Part shown: piece after piece, positions 7,724 to 16,700 of the stretch
How the letters are laid out: every line of letters begins with the position of its first letter
Position numbering within the stretch: position 1 is the first letter of the stretch
Source: an uncultured Chitinophagaceae bacterium
GTDB lineage: Bacteria; Bacteroidota; Bacteroidia; Chitinophagales; Chitinophagaceae
DNA length: 64,000 nt
Direction: 5' to 3'
Assembly: GCA_937862815.1 (NCBI GenBank)
Contig: CALMED010000017.1
Coordinates: 29,622-93,621 of the forward strand
Notes under the pieces: model-generated
Databases searched by the model: none
The model's input: the letters and a program-made list of their open reading frames with translations, nothing else
What the model was told of the DNA's origin: nothing
Position numbers and translations under genes: made by a program

Positions 7724-8911
7724 TTATTTAATGATCTCCGTCACCTGGCCGGCGCCTACCGTACGACCACCTTCGCGGATGGCGAACTTCAGACCCTTTT
7801 CCATGGCAATGGGAGCGATCAGCTTCACAGTAAGGCTGGTGTTATCACCAGGCATTACCATTTCTGTTCCGGCTGGCAGTTCCACTTCACCGGTAACGTC
7901 AGTTGTGCGGAAGTAGAACTGGGGACGGTACTTCTGGAAGAACGGCGTATGACGGCCACCTTCTTCTTTGCTCAGTACATACACCTCACCTTTGAACTCG
8001 GTGTGGGGCGTAATGGACTTGGGAGCGCAGATAACCATACCGCGACGGATATCTTTCTTTTCAATACCGCGGAGGAGGAGACCAGCGTTGTCGCCAGCCT
8101 GACCTTCGTCGAGCAGTTTTTTGAACATTTCCACACCGGTAACGGTAGAGTTCAGGGGAGCGTCCATCAGACCTACGATTTCAACCGCTTCACCCACTTT
8201 CACCTTACCACGCTCAATACGACCGGTGGCAACAGTACCACGACCTGTAATGGAGAACACGTCTTCCACGCTCATCAGGAAGGGCATGTCAACCGGACGG
8301 GGAGGCAGGGGAATGTAGCTGTCAACAGCATCCATCAGCTCTTCCACAGCTTTCACCCACTGGTCTTCACCAGCCAGGGCACCGGTAGCGGAACCTTTGA
8401 TGATGGGGGTGTTGTCGCCGTCAAAGCCATAGGAACTGAGCAGGTCGCGGATTTCCATTTCAACCAGGTCGAGCAATTCAGAATCATCAACCAGGTCAAC
8501 TTTATTCATAAATACCACAATCTTGGGTACGCCTACCTGGCGGGCCAGCAGGATGTGTTCTTTGGTCTGGGGCATGGGACCATCGGTTGCAGCCACAACG
8601 AGGATGGCTCCGTCCATCTGGGCGGCACCGGTGATCATGTTCTTCACGTAGTCGGCGTGACCGGGACAGTCAACGTGCGCATAGTGGCGGTTGGCAGTCT
8701 GGTATTCTACGTGTGCTGTATTGATGGTGATACCACGCTCTTTTTCTTCGGGCGCGCCATCAATTTCATCGTATTTCTTTGCCTGCGCCAGACCTTTCTT
8801 AGAAAGGATGTCTGTAATGGCTGCAGTCAGGGTGGTTTTGCCATGGTCTACGTGACCGATGGTACCAACGTTTACGTGGGGTTTCTCCCGCTTAAAGGTC
8901 TCTTTAGACAT
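7724..8911 (-). CDS. tufA: Elongation factor Tu
   Basis: GTPase that delivers aminoacyl-tRNA to the ribosomal A site. 395 residues, full length, with GHVDHGKT (P loop), [16 protein letters not shown], and the effector region RGITINTAH. Domains 2 and 3 are complete. Codon use looks strongly biased, as expected for a highly expressed gene. Preceded by a cluster of four tRNA genes, the same arrangement (Thr-Tyr-Gly-Thr-tuf) as thrU-tyrU-glyT-thrT-tufB of E. coli. Confidence 0.98.
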   Translation of the reverse strand: MSKETFKREKPHVNVGTIGHVDHGKTTLTAAITDILSKKGLAQAKKYDEIDGAPEEKERGITINTAHVEYQTANRHYAHVDCPGHADYVKNMITGAAQMDGAILVVAATDGPMPQTKEHILLARQVGVPKIVVFMNKVDLVDDSELLDLVEMEIRDLLSSYGFDGDNTPIIKGSATGALAGEDQWVKAVEELMDAVDSYIPLPPRPVDMPFLMSVEDVFSITGRGTVATGRIERGKVKVGEAVEIVGLMDAPLNSTVTGVEMFKKLLDEGQAGDNAGLLLRGIEKKDIRRGMVICAPKSITPHTEFKGEVYVLSKEEGGRHTPFFQKYRPQFYFRTTDVTGEVELPAGTEMVMPGDNTSLTVKLIAPIAMEKGLKFAIREGGRTVGAGQVTEIIK

Positions 8912-9089
8912 CTTATTGGTTTTTAATTGTGTTTAAAAAATATTCAAACTTTTATGTTTCCGGAAGAAGCCGCCTCAGCAGTTTCCGCCTTCACCTGTTG
9001 TATGCCGGTTTGGAACCGGTACCTGCTGCCGCGATACACAGTTGGCCCGTTTGTGGCCAACTCTTCTTACACACAGGTTCCGGAAACAG
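8912..9089 (-). other. Spacer/leader between tRNA-Thr(GGT) and tufA
   Basis: 178 nt without a gene. It contains a 7-bp hairpin GTTGGCC/GGCCAAC (9041-9047 and 9055-9061, loop 7 nt) and short TTCCGGAA palindromes at both ends of the spacer. I see no convincing -33/-7 promoter immediately before tufA, so tufA is probably read from the tRNA promoter, with the hairpin as a possible processing site. Confidence 0.4.
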
Positions 9090-9161
<72 letters not shown>

Positions 9162-9221
9162 TGGTTGCGTTTCAGTGAGTACACCTCACATCAACATCCG
9201 GTAAAAAAAGAACTTCTTTCG

Positions 9222-9294
9222 AGCGGGAGACCGGGCTCGAACCGGCCACCTGAAGCTTGGAAGGCTACCGCTCTACCAAATGAGCTACTCCCGC
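9222..9294 (-). tRNA. tRNA-Gly (anticodon TCC)
   Basis: 73 nt on the minus strand: acceptor GCGGGAG/CTCCCGC, D arm GCTCATTTGGTAGAGC, anticodon loop CTTCCAA giving TCC, T loop TTCGAGC. No encoded CCA. Confidence 0.96.
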
Positions 9295-9378
9295 TTATGG
9301 GGCAAAACATCAAAAGAGATTGACGGCACACTAACCGTATAACCTATTGATCCTGATGCCATATTACATAAAGAACTG

Positions 9379-9461
9379 TGGGCAGGAGAGGATTCGAACC
9401 TCTGAAGTCGAAAGACAGCGGATTTACAGTCCGCCCCATTTGGCCGCTCTGGAACCTGCCC
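9379..9461 (-). tRNA. tRNA-Tyr (anticodon GTA)
   Basis: 83-nt class II tRNA on the minus strand with a long variable arm: acceptor GGGCAGG/CCTGCCC, anticodon loop CTGTAAA giving GTA, T arm AGAGG-TTCGAAT-CCTCT, discriminator A. No encoded CCA. Confidence 0.96.
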
Positions 9462-9503
9462 TGATCTGAACTGTTCTGCCGGCGGCTCCGGAAGAAACCA
9501 AAG

Positions 9504-9576
9504 AGCCACTTGTCGGACTCGAACCAACGACCTGCTGATTACAAATCAGCTGCTCTACCAGCTGAGCTAAAGTGGC
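9504..9576 (-). tRNA. tRNA-Thr (anticodon TGT)
   Basis: 73 nt on the minus strand: acceptor GCCACTT/AAGTGGC, D arm GCTCAGCTGGTAGAGC, anticodon loop TTTGTAA giving TGT, T loop TTCGAGT. First gene of the tRNA-tufA cluster. Confidence 0.96.
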
Positions 9577-9650
9577 GATTCTGCTCTAAATCATCCTCCA
9601 CAAAGAACTTTAGCACAGTGCATACGAATGCACCCCCATTTTTGGGAAGG

Positions 9651-9658
9651 CAAAGGTA
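9651..9658 (-). promoter_or_regulatory. Candidate -7 box of the tRNA-tufA unit
   Basis: Minus-strand TACCTTTG matches TAnnTTTG; the position 19 nt upstream is TTTT instead of TTTG. It lies 75 nt before tRNA-Thr(TGT) and downstream of the hpf terminator, the right place for the promoter of the tRNA cluster and tufA. Confidence 0.55.
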
Positions 9659-9720
9659 AAGGAAAACATGAAACGGAAAAATTTTCGACAGGAAAAAAAC
9701 AGCATTCTTCAAAATTGTGC

Positions 9721-9752
9721 AAAAAAAATCCCCCCGGGGAGTCCGGAGGGAT
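9721..9752 (-). terminator. Rho-independent terminator after hpf
   Basis: Minus-strand hairpin ATCCCTCCGG / CCGGGGGGAT (10-bp stem with one T-G pair, 5-nt loop; 9728-9752) followed by a run of at least seven T. It ends the hpf transcript 15 nt after the stop codon. Confidence 0.85.
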
Positions 9753-9767
9753 GGGGCATTCTGATTT

Positions 9768-10070
9768 TCAGAGTTGGAACTGCTTTTCTTTTTTTCGCTT
9801 CAGCTGGTTAATCAGGGAATCAAGGGCTTCATCAAACGACTGCTCAAACGACTTGGAGGATTGTTTAACAAACAGCTGCTGGCGGGGTACGTGTACTTTG
9901 ATTTCGGCCACTTTGTCCTTAATGTTGTGCACTACATTGTCCAGCTTCAGAAAAACGTCCACTTTCACTATTCGGTCATGAAAGCTGTTCAGTTTCTCCA
10001 CTTTCTGTCGAACGTAATCAATCAATTTGGCATCGGCATCAAATCGTACAGTTTGAATGTTCACAGTCAT
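9768..10070 (-). CDS. hpf: Short ribosome hibernation-promoting factor (HPF/RaiA family)
   Basis: 100-residue protein of the sigma-54 modulation/HPF family, which binds the decoding centre of idle 30S subunits in stationary phase. Visible family features: MTVNIQTVRFDADAKLIDYV at the start, a beta-alpha-beta core, the basic stretch around KQSSKSFEQSFDEALDSL and the Lys-rich tail KRKKEKQF. It is the short form, without the C-terminal dimerisation domain of long HPF. Own promoter candidate upstream and terminator downstream. Confidence 0.88.
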   Translation of the reverse strand: MTVNIQTVRFDADAKLIDYVRQKVEKLNSFHDRIVKVDVFLKLDNVVHNIKDKVAEIKVHVPRQQLFVKQSSKSFEQSFDEALDSLINQLKRKKEKQFQL

Positions 10071-10138
10071 AGCATACCTTATTTTATCGGTTAAGAAATA
10101 TGAGAAAGAACTGGGAGGAGCCGCCTCCGTGTACAGCT

Positions 10139-10169
10139 TGAAGTTACCAAATCGGGAGGAGAATTCAAA
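10139..10169 (-). promoter_or_regulatory. Candidate promoter of hpf
   Basis: Minus-strand TTTG (10166-10169), 19-nt spacer, TAACTTCA (10139-10146), matching six of eight positions of TAnnTTTG loosely. It lies about 70 nt before the hpf start. The spacer length is exact, the -7 box imperfect. Confidence 0.4.
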
Positions 10170-10244
10170 GAATCAACGGCCGACTTTATTCATTTCTTAA
10201 CCTTTTTGCGGTGAGGAGTTCCGCCCCGTTGCACCGGGGTATCC

Positions 10245-11147
10245 TCAGCCGCGGGGATGTGCCTTTTTATGGATGTCCTTAAGTTTCTCAATGGTATTGT
10301 GCGTGTACACCTGGGTGGCTGCCAGGCTGCTGTGACCCAGCAATTCCTTTACCGCATTCAACTCGGCGCCGTTATTCATGAGATGGGTGGCGAAACTGTG
10401 GCGTAACACGTGGGGACTCTTTTTCTCCACCGTGGTTACGAGCGACAGGTACTGGCGGATCACCCGCTGAATATAGCGGGGATAGACGGGGCGGCCATTC
10501 TCCCGCACCAGCAAGACATTCGTGTCTGCGGCAGCCGTCAGTTGATTCCGGGCTTCGAGGTAGGCCCCCAACTTTTGCAGCAGAACTCCCCCCAGGGGAA
10601 TGATCCGCTCTTTGTTTCCCTTCCCCAGCAGCTTCACCTGGCTGCGGTGCAGATCCAGCTGCTGTTCCCGCAAACCGGTAAGTTCACTCAACCGCATACC
10701 CGTACTGTAAAATAAGAGGCAAACAAGTTCATGCAAACGCCCCTCCCAGGTCGCCGGAAATGCTTCATGCTGCATGAGTGTGGCCAGGTCCTGCTCTTCC
10801 ACATATACAGGTAACCGCTTCCGTACTTTAGGAGCAGTAATGGTTGTGAGGGGCGAGGCAGTCACCTCCCCCTGTTTGATCAAAAAACGGTAAAAAGATT
10901 TGAGGGTGGAAATCCGGCGGTTGACCGACCGGGAACTCTGGTCCGCCTCCTTAAGGGAAGCCAGCCAGCTTCGAACCATACCCGGGCTGATGGCCCTGAG
11001 CTCCATGTCGCCGTACTGCAGGAGCAGAAAATCTAAAAAAGCAGTCAGATCACTGCAATAAGCCGACAGTGTGTGCGGAGAATACCGCTTCTCAAAGCGG
11101 AGATGATCCAGGAAGGGTTGCAGTTGGCGAAAGAGGAGCGCTTGCAT
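10245..11147 (-). CDS. xerC: Site-specific tyrosine recombinase XerC/XerD type
   Basis: Chromosome-dimer resolving recombinase acting at dif. 300 residues from the ATG at 11147; the N-terminal SAM-like core-binding domain (1-95) is followed by the catalytic domain with all active residues: R152 (STGMRLSEL), K176 (LLGKGNKERIIPL), H246 and R249 (HVLRHSFATHLM), H272 (GHSSLAATQVYTH) and the nucleophile Y281. The longer in-frame ATG at 11183 would put a perfect hairpin inside the coding region, so it is rejected. Housekeeping context (rpsU, hpf), with no prophage or integron genes nearby, argues against a mobile integrase. Confidence 0.9.
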   Translation of the reverse strand: MQALLFRQLQPFLDHLRFEKRYSPHTLSAYCSDLTAFLDFLLLQYGDMELRAISPGMVRSWLASLKEADQSSRSVNRRISTLKSFYRFLIKQGEVTASPLTTITAPKVRKRLPVYVEEQDLATLMQHEAFPATWEGRLHELVCLLFYSTGMRLSELTGLREQQLDLHRSQVKLLGKGNKERIIPLGGVLLQKLGAYLEARNQLTAAADTNVLLVRENGRPVYPRYIQRVIRQYLSLVTTVEKKSPHVLRHSFATHLMNNGAELNAVKELLGHSSLAATQVYTHNTIEKLKDIHKKAHPRG

Positions 11148-11153
11148 AAAACA

Positions 11154-11192
11154 CCGATAGCCGTGAAAGTACGAAAACTTCACGGCTATCGG
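11154..11192 (-). promoter_or_regulatory. Perfect 14-bp hairpin between rpsU and xerC
   Basis: CCGATAGCCGTGAA (11154-11167) and TTCACGGCTATCGG (11179-11192) form a perfect 14-bp stem with an 11-nt loop, on the minus strand followed by TGTTTT and then the xerC ATG. It starts 18 nt past the rpsU stop. It may be a leaky terminator of rpsU, an mRNA 3' stabiliser, or a device that limits xerC translation. Confidence 0.75.
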
Positions 11193-11210
11193 CAGTATAA
11201 CGGAGAATGC

Positions 11211-11411
11211 TTACTTCACTTCAATCTTCCCGCTGGCGATCTGTTGCTTGTAGATGGCCTTCAGGACCTCCCCCCGGCGCTTGACGGAAGGCTTTGTAAA
11301 GGACTGACGCTCACGTAGTTGGAGAAGAGTTTTGCTCTTTTCAAACTTCTTTTTGTACTTCTTGAGCGCTTTGTCTATGTTTTCGCAGTCTTTTGAATCA
11401 ATGATTAACAT
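11211..11411 (-). CDS. rpsU: 30S ribosomal protein bS21
   Basis: 66-residue basic protein of the 30S platform near the 3' end of 16S rRNA. Starts MLIIDSKDCENIDKALKKYKKK and keeps the FTKPSVKRRGE block. It has a strong promoter (11444-11474) and, unlike the other genes inspected here, a near-perfect Shine-Dalgarno sequence 7 nt before the ATG. In Bacteroidota ribosomes bS21 helps hide the anti-Shine-Dalgarno, so this layout suggests autoregulation. Confidence 0.95.
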   Translation of the reverse strand: MLIIDSKDCENIDKALKKYKKKFEKSKTLLQLRERQSFTKPSVKRRGEVLKAIYKQQIASGKIEVK

Positions 11412-11418
11412 GAATTAT

Positions 11419-11428
11419 ACCTCCTTTA
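11419..11428 (-). promoter_or_regulatory. Strong Shine-Dalgarno sequence of rpsU
   Basis: Minus strand reads TAAAGGAGGT, complementary to the 16S 3' tail, ending 7 nt before the rpsU ATG. Genes around it generally lack such a sequence. Confidence 0.9.
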
Positions 11429-11443
11429 CGGTTTTTAGAGGCG

Positions 11444-11474
11444 CAAAGATAAGAGGTCTCCTGCAAACAACAAA
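11444..11474 (-). promoter_or_regulatory. Promoter of rpsU
   Basis: Minus-strand TTTG (11471-11474), 19-nt spacer, TATCTTTG (11444-11451): a full Bacteroidota -33/-7 match. The leader to the rpsU start would be about 25-30 nt and includes the Shine-Dalgarno. Confidence 0.85.
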
Positions 11475-11515
11475 GACCTTCCGTTATTTTCCGGGATTGT
11501 GGGTAATTTGCGTTC

Positions 11516-12112
11516 ATGTTTACAGGCATCATTGAAGCAACCGGCACGGTCAGCAGGGTTCTGACCTCCGGTTCCAACAAGACTTTCTGGGTGGAATCAC
11601 CTTTCAGCCATTTCCTGCAACCCGACCAGAGCCTCGCCCACGACGGTGTTTGCCTCACGGTGGAAGCCGTTGAAGAAAACCGGCACCAGGTAACGGCTGT
11701 AGCGGAAACGCTGGAGAAATCCACCCTGGGCAGCTGGACCACCGGTACACTGGTGAATCTGGAACGCTGCCTGGAGCTGCCCGCCCGGCTCGATGGTCAC
11801 CTCGTACAGGGGCATGTGGATACCACGGCCCGGTGTATGGAGGTGGTAACAAAGGATGGCAGCTGGGAATACTCGTTTCAGTTCGACCCCGCGCACGCCG
11901 CCCTGCTGGTGGAAAAAGGATCGGTGTCACTAAACGGCATTAGCCTTACGGTCTTTCATGTACAACATGACCGGTTTACCGTAGCCATCATCCCCTATAC
12001 CTATGCGCATACCAATATCCGCAACATTCAACCCGGGTCGGTGGTAAACCTCGAATTTGATATTGTTGGTAAATACGTTTTACGGAACCAACAATTACTC
12101 GCCGGAAAGTAA
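11516..12112 (+). CDS. ribE: Riboflavin synthase (alpha chain)
   Basis: Dismutates two molecules of 6,7-dimethyl-8-ribityllumazine into riboflavin and a pyrimidine that is recycled. 198 residues forming two tandem lumazine-binding barrels: the first begins MFTGIIEATGTV, the second about residue 98 with the repeated pattern GHVDTTARC...SVSLNGISLTV. Length is typical. A TAATTTG sequence ends 5 nt before the ATG, suggesting a very short leader. No FMN riboswitch is visible upstream. Confidence 0.94.
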   Translation: MFTGIIEATGTVSRVLTSGSNKTFWVESPFSHFLQPDQSLAHDGVCLTVEAVEENRHQVTAVAETLEKSTLGSWTTGTLVNLERCLELPARLDGHLVQGHVDTTARCMEVVTKDGSWEYSFQFDPAHAALLVEKGSVSLNGISLTVFHVQHDRFTVAIIPYTYAHTNIRNIQPGSVVNLEFDIVGKYVLRNQQLLAGK

Positions 12113-12218
12113 AAATACGCCCCTAAAAATCACCAACATTCACCATTTTCCGTGCAGCACAGAAGAGGTATCTTGCACTTGAAATCCGAATCCTACCCTA
12201 CCCATTAAATGAAAACCC

Positions 12219-13187
12219 ATGGTGGATGTATCTATCATCGTACCTGTTCATAATGAAGCGGAATACCTGTTACCGTTTTACTATGATCTCAACCGGAAAC
12301 TGCCCAATAACTTTGAACTGATCTGGGTGAACGACGGGAGCACCGACAGCACCCTCGAAGAAATCGGGCAGCTCTCGTACAAAGACAACCGCATCAAATG
12401 CATCACCCTGTCGCGCCCCTTTGGAAAAGCCGCTGCTGCAATGGCCGGGCTTGATTATGCGCAGGGACAGTACATCATCGTTATGAGCGGCGATCTGCAA
12501 CACCCGGCATCGCTGATCCCCGACATCCTGAAAACGCTGGAAGGAGGAGCCGACATTGTAAGCACCCGGCCTTCCAACGCAGCAGTTATCCTCCCCTTTC
12601 AACGGGTGATACTCAATGGCTGGTACCGGTTCCTGGAGCTTATATCAGCGGAAAAGGACATGATCAACATTGCCGACTTCAGAGGCTTTCACAACCGCGT
12701 GGTGGACGATATCCGCTTTATCCGGCAACGCAACTTCTTTCCGGGTCATTTCTTCAACTGGAACGACTACAAACGCGCCGAACTCACCTACTATAACAAC
12801 CGCAACGATGCCACCCACCGGCGGTACAGTATCACTCATCTCTATCAGCGGACCGTTGCGGCATTTAAAAACTGTAAACCGGGTCTGTTGAAATCGTTTG
12901 TGGTATGCGGGGCGTTGCTGAGTGCAACCGCGCTGGCTCTTGGTTGTTTGACCATCCTGCGCTACCTGGAGGGAGCCACCGTACAGCCCGGCATGCTGTT
13001 GCTGAACGTCCTGCTGCTCGTATCCGGCATCCAGCTATTTGTGATGAGCTCGTACAAACGGAAATTATTCCGCGAATTGCTGCGCTTTTACAAATCCCAT
13101 CAATACCTCGTGAAGGAAGTGATGGTACAGGACAATCACCTGCAGGAATTCAGTTTTATGAATCGCGGGAAGATGGGGCAGGTATAA
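12219..13187 (+). CDS. Family 2 glycosyltransferase with C-terminal membrane helices
   Basis: 322 residues. The N-terminal GT-A domain has SIIVPVHNEAEYLLPF, WVNDGSTD and MSGDLQHP, as in polyprenyl-phosphate glycosyltransferases (DPM1/ArnC/GtrB type) that load a sugar from a nucleotide donor onto a lipid carrier at the inner membrane. Two hydrophobic helices follow at about 232-255 and 264-285, the usual anchor. Start is the ATG at 12219; an ATG 10 nt earlier opens only a short other-frame peptide. Sugar and acceptor cannot be told. No linked glycan genes. Confidence 0.82.
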   Translation: MVDVSIIVPVHNEAEYLLPFYYDLNRKLPNNFELIWVNDGSTDSTLEEIGQLSYKDNRIKCITLSRPFGKAAAAMAGLDYAQGQYIIVMSGDLQHPASLIPDILKTLEGGADIVSTRPSNAAVILPFQRVILNGWYRFLELISAEKDMINIADFRGFHNRVVDDIRFIRQRNFFPGHFFNWNDYKRAELTYYNNRNDATHRRYSITHLYQRTVAAFKNCKPGLLKSFVVCGALLSATALALGCLTILRYLEGATVQPGMLLLNVLLLVSGIQLFVMSSYKRKLFRELLRFYKSHQYLVKEVMVQDNHLQEFSFMNRGKMGQV

Positions 13188-13713
13188 AACCGGTCTGCAT
13201 GACTGCCTTCGTTCTTTACCACAAATTTTTTCCTTATCCGGCTGCCAAGCGTAATAAGGAATGAAGGATTGAATGATTGAATAATCCTGTGTTCACTTTA
13301 GCACCTTGCCCTCTTTGCGGCTTTGCGTGAAACGGTTAAACCATCAAGTCAACACGGCACGAAGGGGCCCGAAGAAAAAAGCTGCGCCCGCAGCCCCATT
13401 GTAACCGCTGCGAGAAACAAGGATTGAGCCAGTGAAGGAATGAAGGATTGAATGGATTCGCTACTGACCTAACAGCGCTTTGGCTCCCGCAGATTCTACT
13501 GGTCATTGCAAAAAATGCGCTGAAGATTTTTACAACTTCCTGAACCGCTTGAACTTCCTGGACAATTTCAACCTCTTACCCGTATTGCTTTACATCTCCG
13601 CATTTTTAAGGTGAGAAACATAGCCTGCGTCCAGCAAACGTGCGCAACTTCCAGGCACACTTCGCACAAGCAACCACCAACTGAATTCTCAACACAACTT
13701 CTCCTAAAAAAAA
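13188..13713. other. Non-coding stretch with short dispersed repeats
   Basis: About 525 bases without a believable gene. An 18-nt sequence, GGAATGAAGGATTGAATG, occurs twice in direct orientation (13258-13275 and 13437-13454, 179 bp apart). Between them is a CTCTTTGCGGCTTTGCGTGAAAC-like stretch (13311-13333, shortened here to its key part CTTTGCGGCTTTGCGTG), a low-complexity type of sequence I associate with Bacteroidota intergenic regions. No promoter or RNA gene stood out. Confidence 0.5.
13258..13454. repeat. Pair of 18-nt direct repeats
   Basis: GGAATGAAGGATTGAATG at 13258-13275 and again at 13437-13454, identical. The sequence between them is unrelated to a gene. No transposase or terminal inverted repeat is present. 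Confidence 0.7.
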
Positions 13714-13740
13714 AGCCGGCGCACTGAACGTACACCGGCT
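13706..13740 (-). terminator. Rho-independent terminator after porU2
   Basis: Minus-strand hairpin AGCCGGTG / CGCCGGCT (8-bp stem with one T-G pair, 11-nt loop; 13714-13740) followed by nine T (A run 13706-13714). It lies 27 nt past the stop codon. Confidence 0.8.
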
Positions 13741-13766
13741 CAAAGTAGTGGTCTTATTTGGGTTGG

Positions 13767-16700
13767 TTACCGCATCAGGTACATCTTGCCATAGCCCTTG
13801 TTAAAATACTTGTCGGTTCCGGAATTATCCTGGTATTTATCAAGTCCGGCCCCGTTGAGGTTGGTCAGTACCCGGTAGAGATAGATACCATTGGCCAGCT
13901 TATTTCCAAACTGGTCGGTGCCATCCCATTTAAACTCCGTAATATTTCTTCCAATGCGGATCGGGCCAAGCTCCTGTTTGGTGATTTCCCGCACCACTTT
14001 ACCGGTGATGGTCAGGATCTGGATGCGGATGTTCTGCGGAATTTCCGAACCGGTGAGCGTAAACACAAATGCGGTAGACGTTGTAAATGGATTGGGATAG
14101 TTGAACAGGTTGGAGATCATGGGTTTGTTAATCACCTGGAAGGAGACCGCATAATCCAGGTCACCTGCTTTATTGCCGCTGCGGTCGGTACCCGACACGA
14201 CGAGTTCATACTCACCGTCTTCCCTGAAGAAGGGGTACAGATCAATGACCGCTGTGTTCTCACCTGCAGCCAGGTTGGCCGGCGTAAACCGGGCGCTGTC
14301 GGTCCCGAGTGTAAACTCACGAATCGTACGGTCGGGGTACCGCACCCGTACCCGCATGCCTGTTGTATCGTCGAGCGCCAGGAATCTGCTGTCGTCTTTC
14401 AGTTTGATGAGGATGTGCGGGCGCGATGATACAATGTCCCTGTTGAGGATGTGCACCCCGTCAAAGGTCACATCCAGCCAGGGCTTGTACATATCGGGCC
14501 GGACAAAGAAACTGCGGAAGATAAAATTATTGAACAGGAACTGTTCAGGCTGGTCATCGTCCGGGTTTACCATGAGGTAGAGGGAGTTGAGACCGGGCAG
14601 ATTCTTCGTATCAATGGTGTAATTCACCACAAGGGTATCGCCCGCCACCAGCGGTTTCTTCCGGGGCAGCACTACTTCGGTGGGTACGTTGTTACGGTCG
14701 GTCAGAATCATCTTCAGCTTCAGGGAGTCGAAGGCCGACTCGCTCACATTCTGGAAGGCGATGGAGAAGTTGAGCGGTTCGCCCAGGTCAACCGTATCCT
14801 TAAAAACAAAGCGCAGGTTGGGCGCCACGGCTCCCTCGGGCATCAACGTGCCGGTAAGCCGCCAGTGCTGCAACTGGAAGGGGGACAGGTTCAGCGGATC
14901 GGCCGTCACCATCCGCATCTTGAGCCAGGGATACTGGTTGGCATCAATGTAAGAGATGGAGGTGTCTTTGGCGTTCTTCACAATGCCCAGCAAATTCTCG
15001 CTGCCGGACCGTGTTCTGCCATACAGGTGAAACACCAGTGAATCGCCGGGTGCCTGTCCGCCGGGGAAAGCTCCATCCCAGAGGAAATTTTTCCATTGAC
15101 GGGACGGGCCCAGCCAGGGAGACTCCATCAGGCCTTCGGGTAGTTGTGCCGGGATGTCAACCACCACATCAATATAATCGGTCTCCTGCTCACCAATGAA
15201 CTGACGAACAAACTCAGGATTCCCTTTCTGGTACAGAAGTGCGAACGGCAGGTTCCTTGTGAATTTATCAATTTCGGTGAGCCCGTTCCTGATCATCGTA
15301 TGATAAATGCTGTTGCCCGATCCATACGCCAGCGTATCATTCATCCACTGCTGGATAAAGGAGGTATTGGGCGCAGCAAAGCTACCGGGCGCAGTTCCCT
15401 GGTTGATGATGAGCACCAGTGCGCCATCGGGAACGGTGTTCTCGAGCAGGAGCCGGGCATTGTTGCGCTGGGCCTGGTTGCCCATCAGGTACTCGAAGAA
15501 CTTCCGGTTAAAGCCAAGACACAGGGGGTTGAGACTGCCATACATGCCACCGCCGGGTGCCGACGTATTGATCCAGGAGTTGAGCGTCTTGGGCTCAAAA
15601 ATGTAAATGGAGAATACGTTGAAATTACACCGCCACTGGTCCACCTGCTGCAGATCGAGGAACACATCGTTCTTGCCGGCATCAAAGTAGGGAAACAGGC
15701 CGGTGCGGATCTTGAGCTTACGTAAAACGTTTTTAAACTCAAACGTACGGCGAATCGTATCCAGCTCCAGGTCTTCGTACCGGTTATTGAGGAACTGGTA
15801 GTAATGCGACTGGTTAAATCCGTTATCCAGATCACTGCGATAGATAAAGCTGCTGTTGTTCCAGATCACCTCGCTCAGTGCATCGGGGCGGATACCCACC
15901 CGCCAGTAATACACCCGGTTGTTGGTGAAGGTTAAACCGGTGGGGCGGAAAGCGATGGAGCCACCCACGGATGTAACCGAATCCACCCGCTTAAGGGGAG
16001 AATTGAACCGGGTGGTGGTATCCAGCTCAAAATAATACTTCCGCGACGTACCAAAGGGGTTGGCCGTGGATGCAAAGAATGTGATATTCTGCTTGTTGAT
16101 GATGCTGTAGTTGTAGGGATAGGTGGGCCGGATTTCGTCTTCAAAAATGAAGAATTCCTTAACCACGGAATTGTTGGTTTCACACAATTCGTCAATGAGG
16201 TTGTCGGGATCCAGTGTAACGGTTATTTTATTGGACCCTTTGTCCCGCAGCGGATTGATGGGCAAGGTAAAACTGAGGGAATCGGAATTGGGGATGGACG
16301 CTATTTTTTGATCGTAAAGTGTTTCCAGCGAGCCATCCGGGAACTGCCGTTTAATCTGCACCCGCACGGAATCGTTCCGCACGGTACCGATGTTGAATAG
16401 TTTAACATCGACCTTGAATTCATTTTCTGCAATGGAAATGAATTCGGGTGCCACTTTCACATATTGGGGTTCAATGGCATAGTCGGGTTTGTCGGAATAA
16501 TAGAACCGGATTGCCGGATCGCCGTGCAGGGTGATCTGCTCCACGTGCATGCGCACAAAAAAGTCGTTGATGGAAAACCGACGGATCAGCGAATCGGAGA
16601 TGTTCATCATGATCTTGCCCAGGGAACCGCCGCAGTTTGATTTCGTGAACTGTTTGTAAAACTCTTCGGTGTACAGGTTGAGGTAGTTCACGATGCCCAG

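Noticed and set aside
10245..11147. xerC as a phage or integron integrase
   Set aside because: Neighbours are rpsU and hpf, length and motifs are those of XerC/D, and no att duplication, phage or cassette genes are seen.
11148..11183. Longer xerC start at 11183
   Set aside because: It would place the perfect 14-bp hairpin within the coding region and adds residues not found in Xer proteins.
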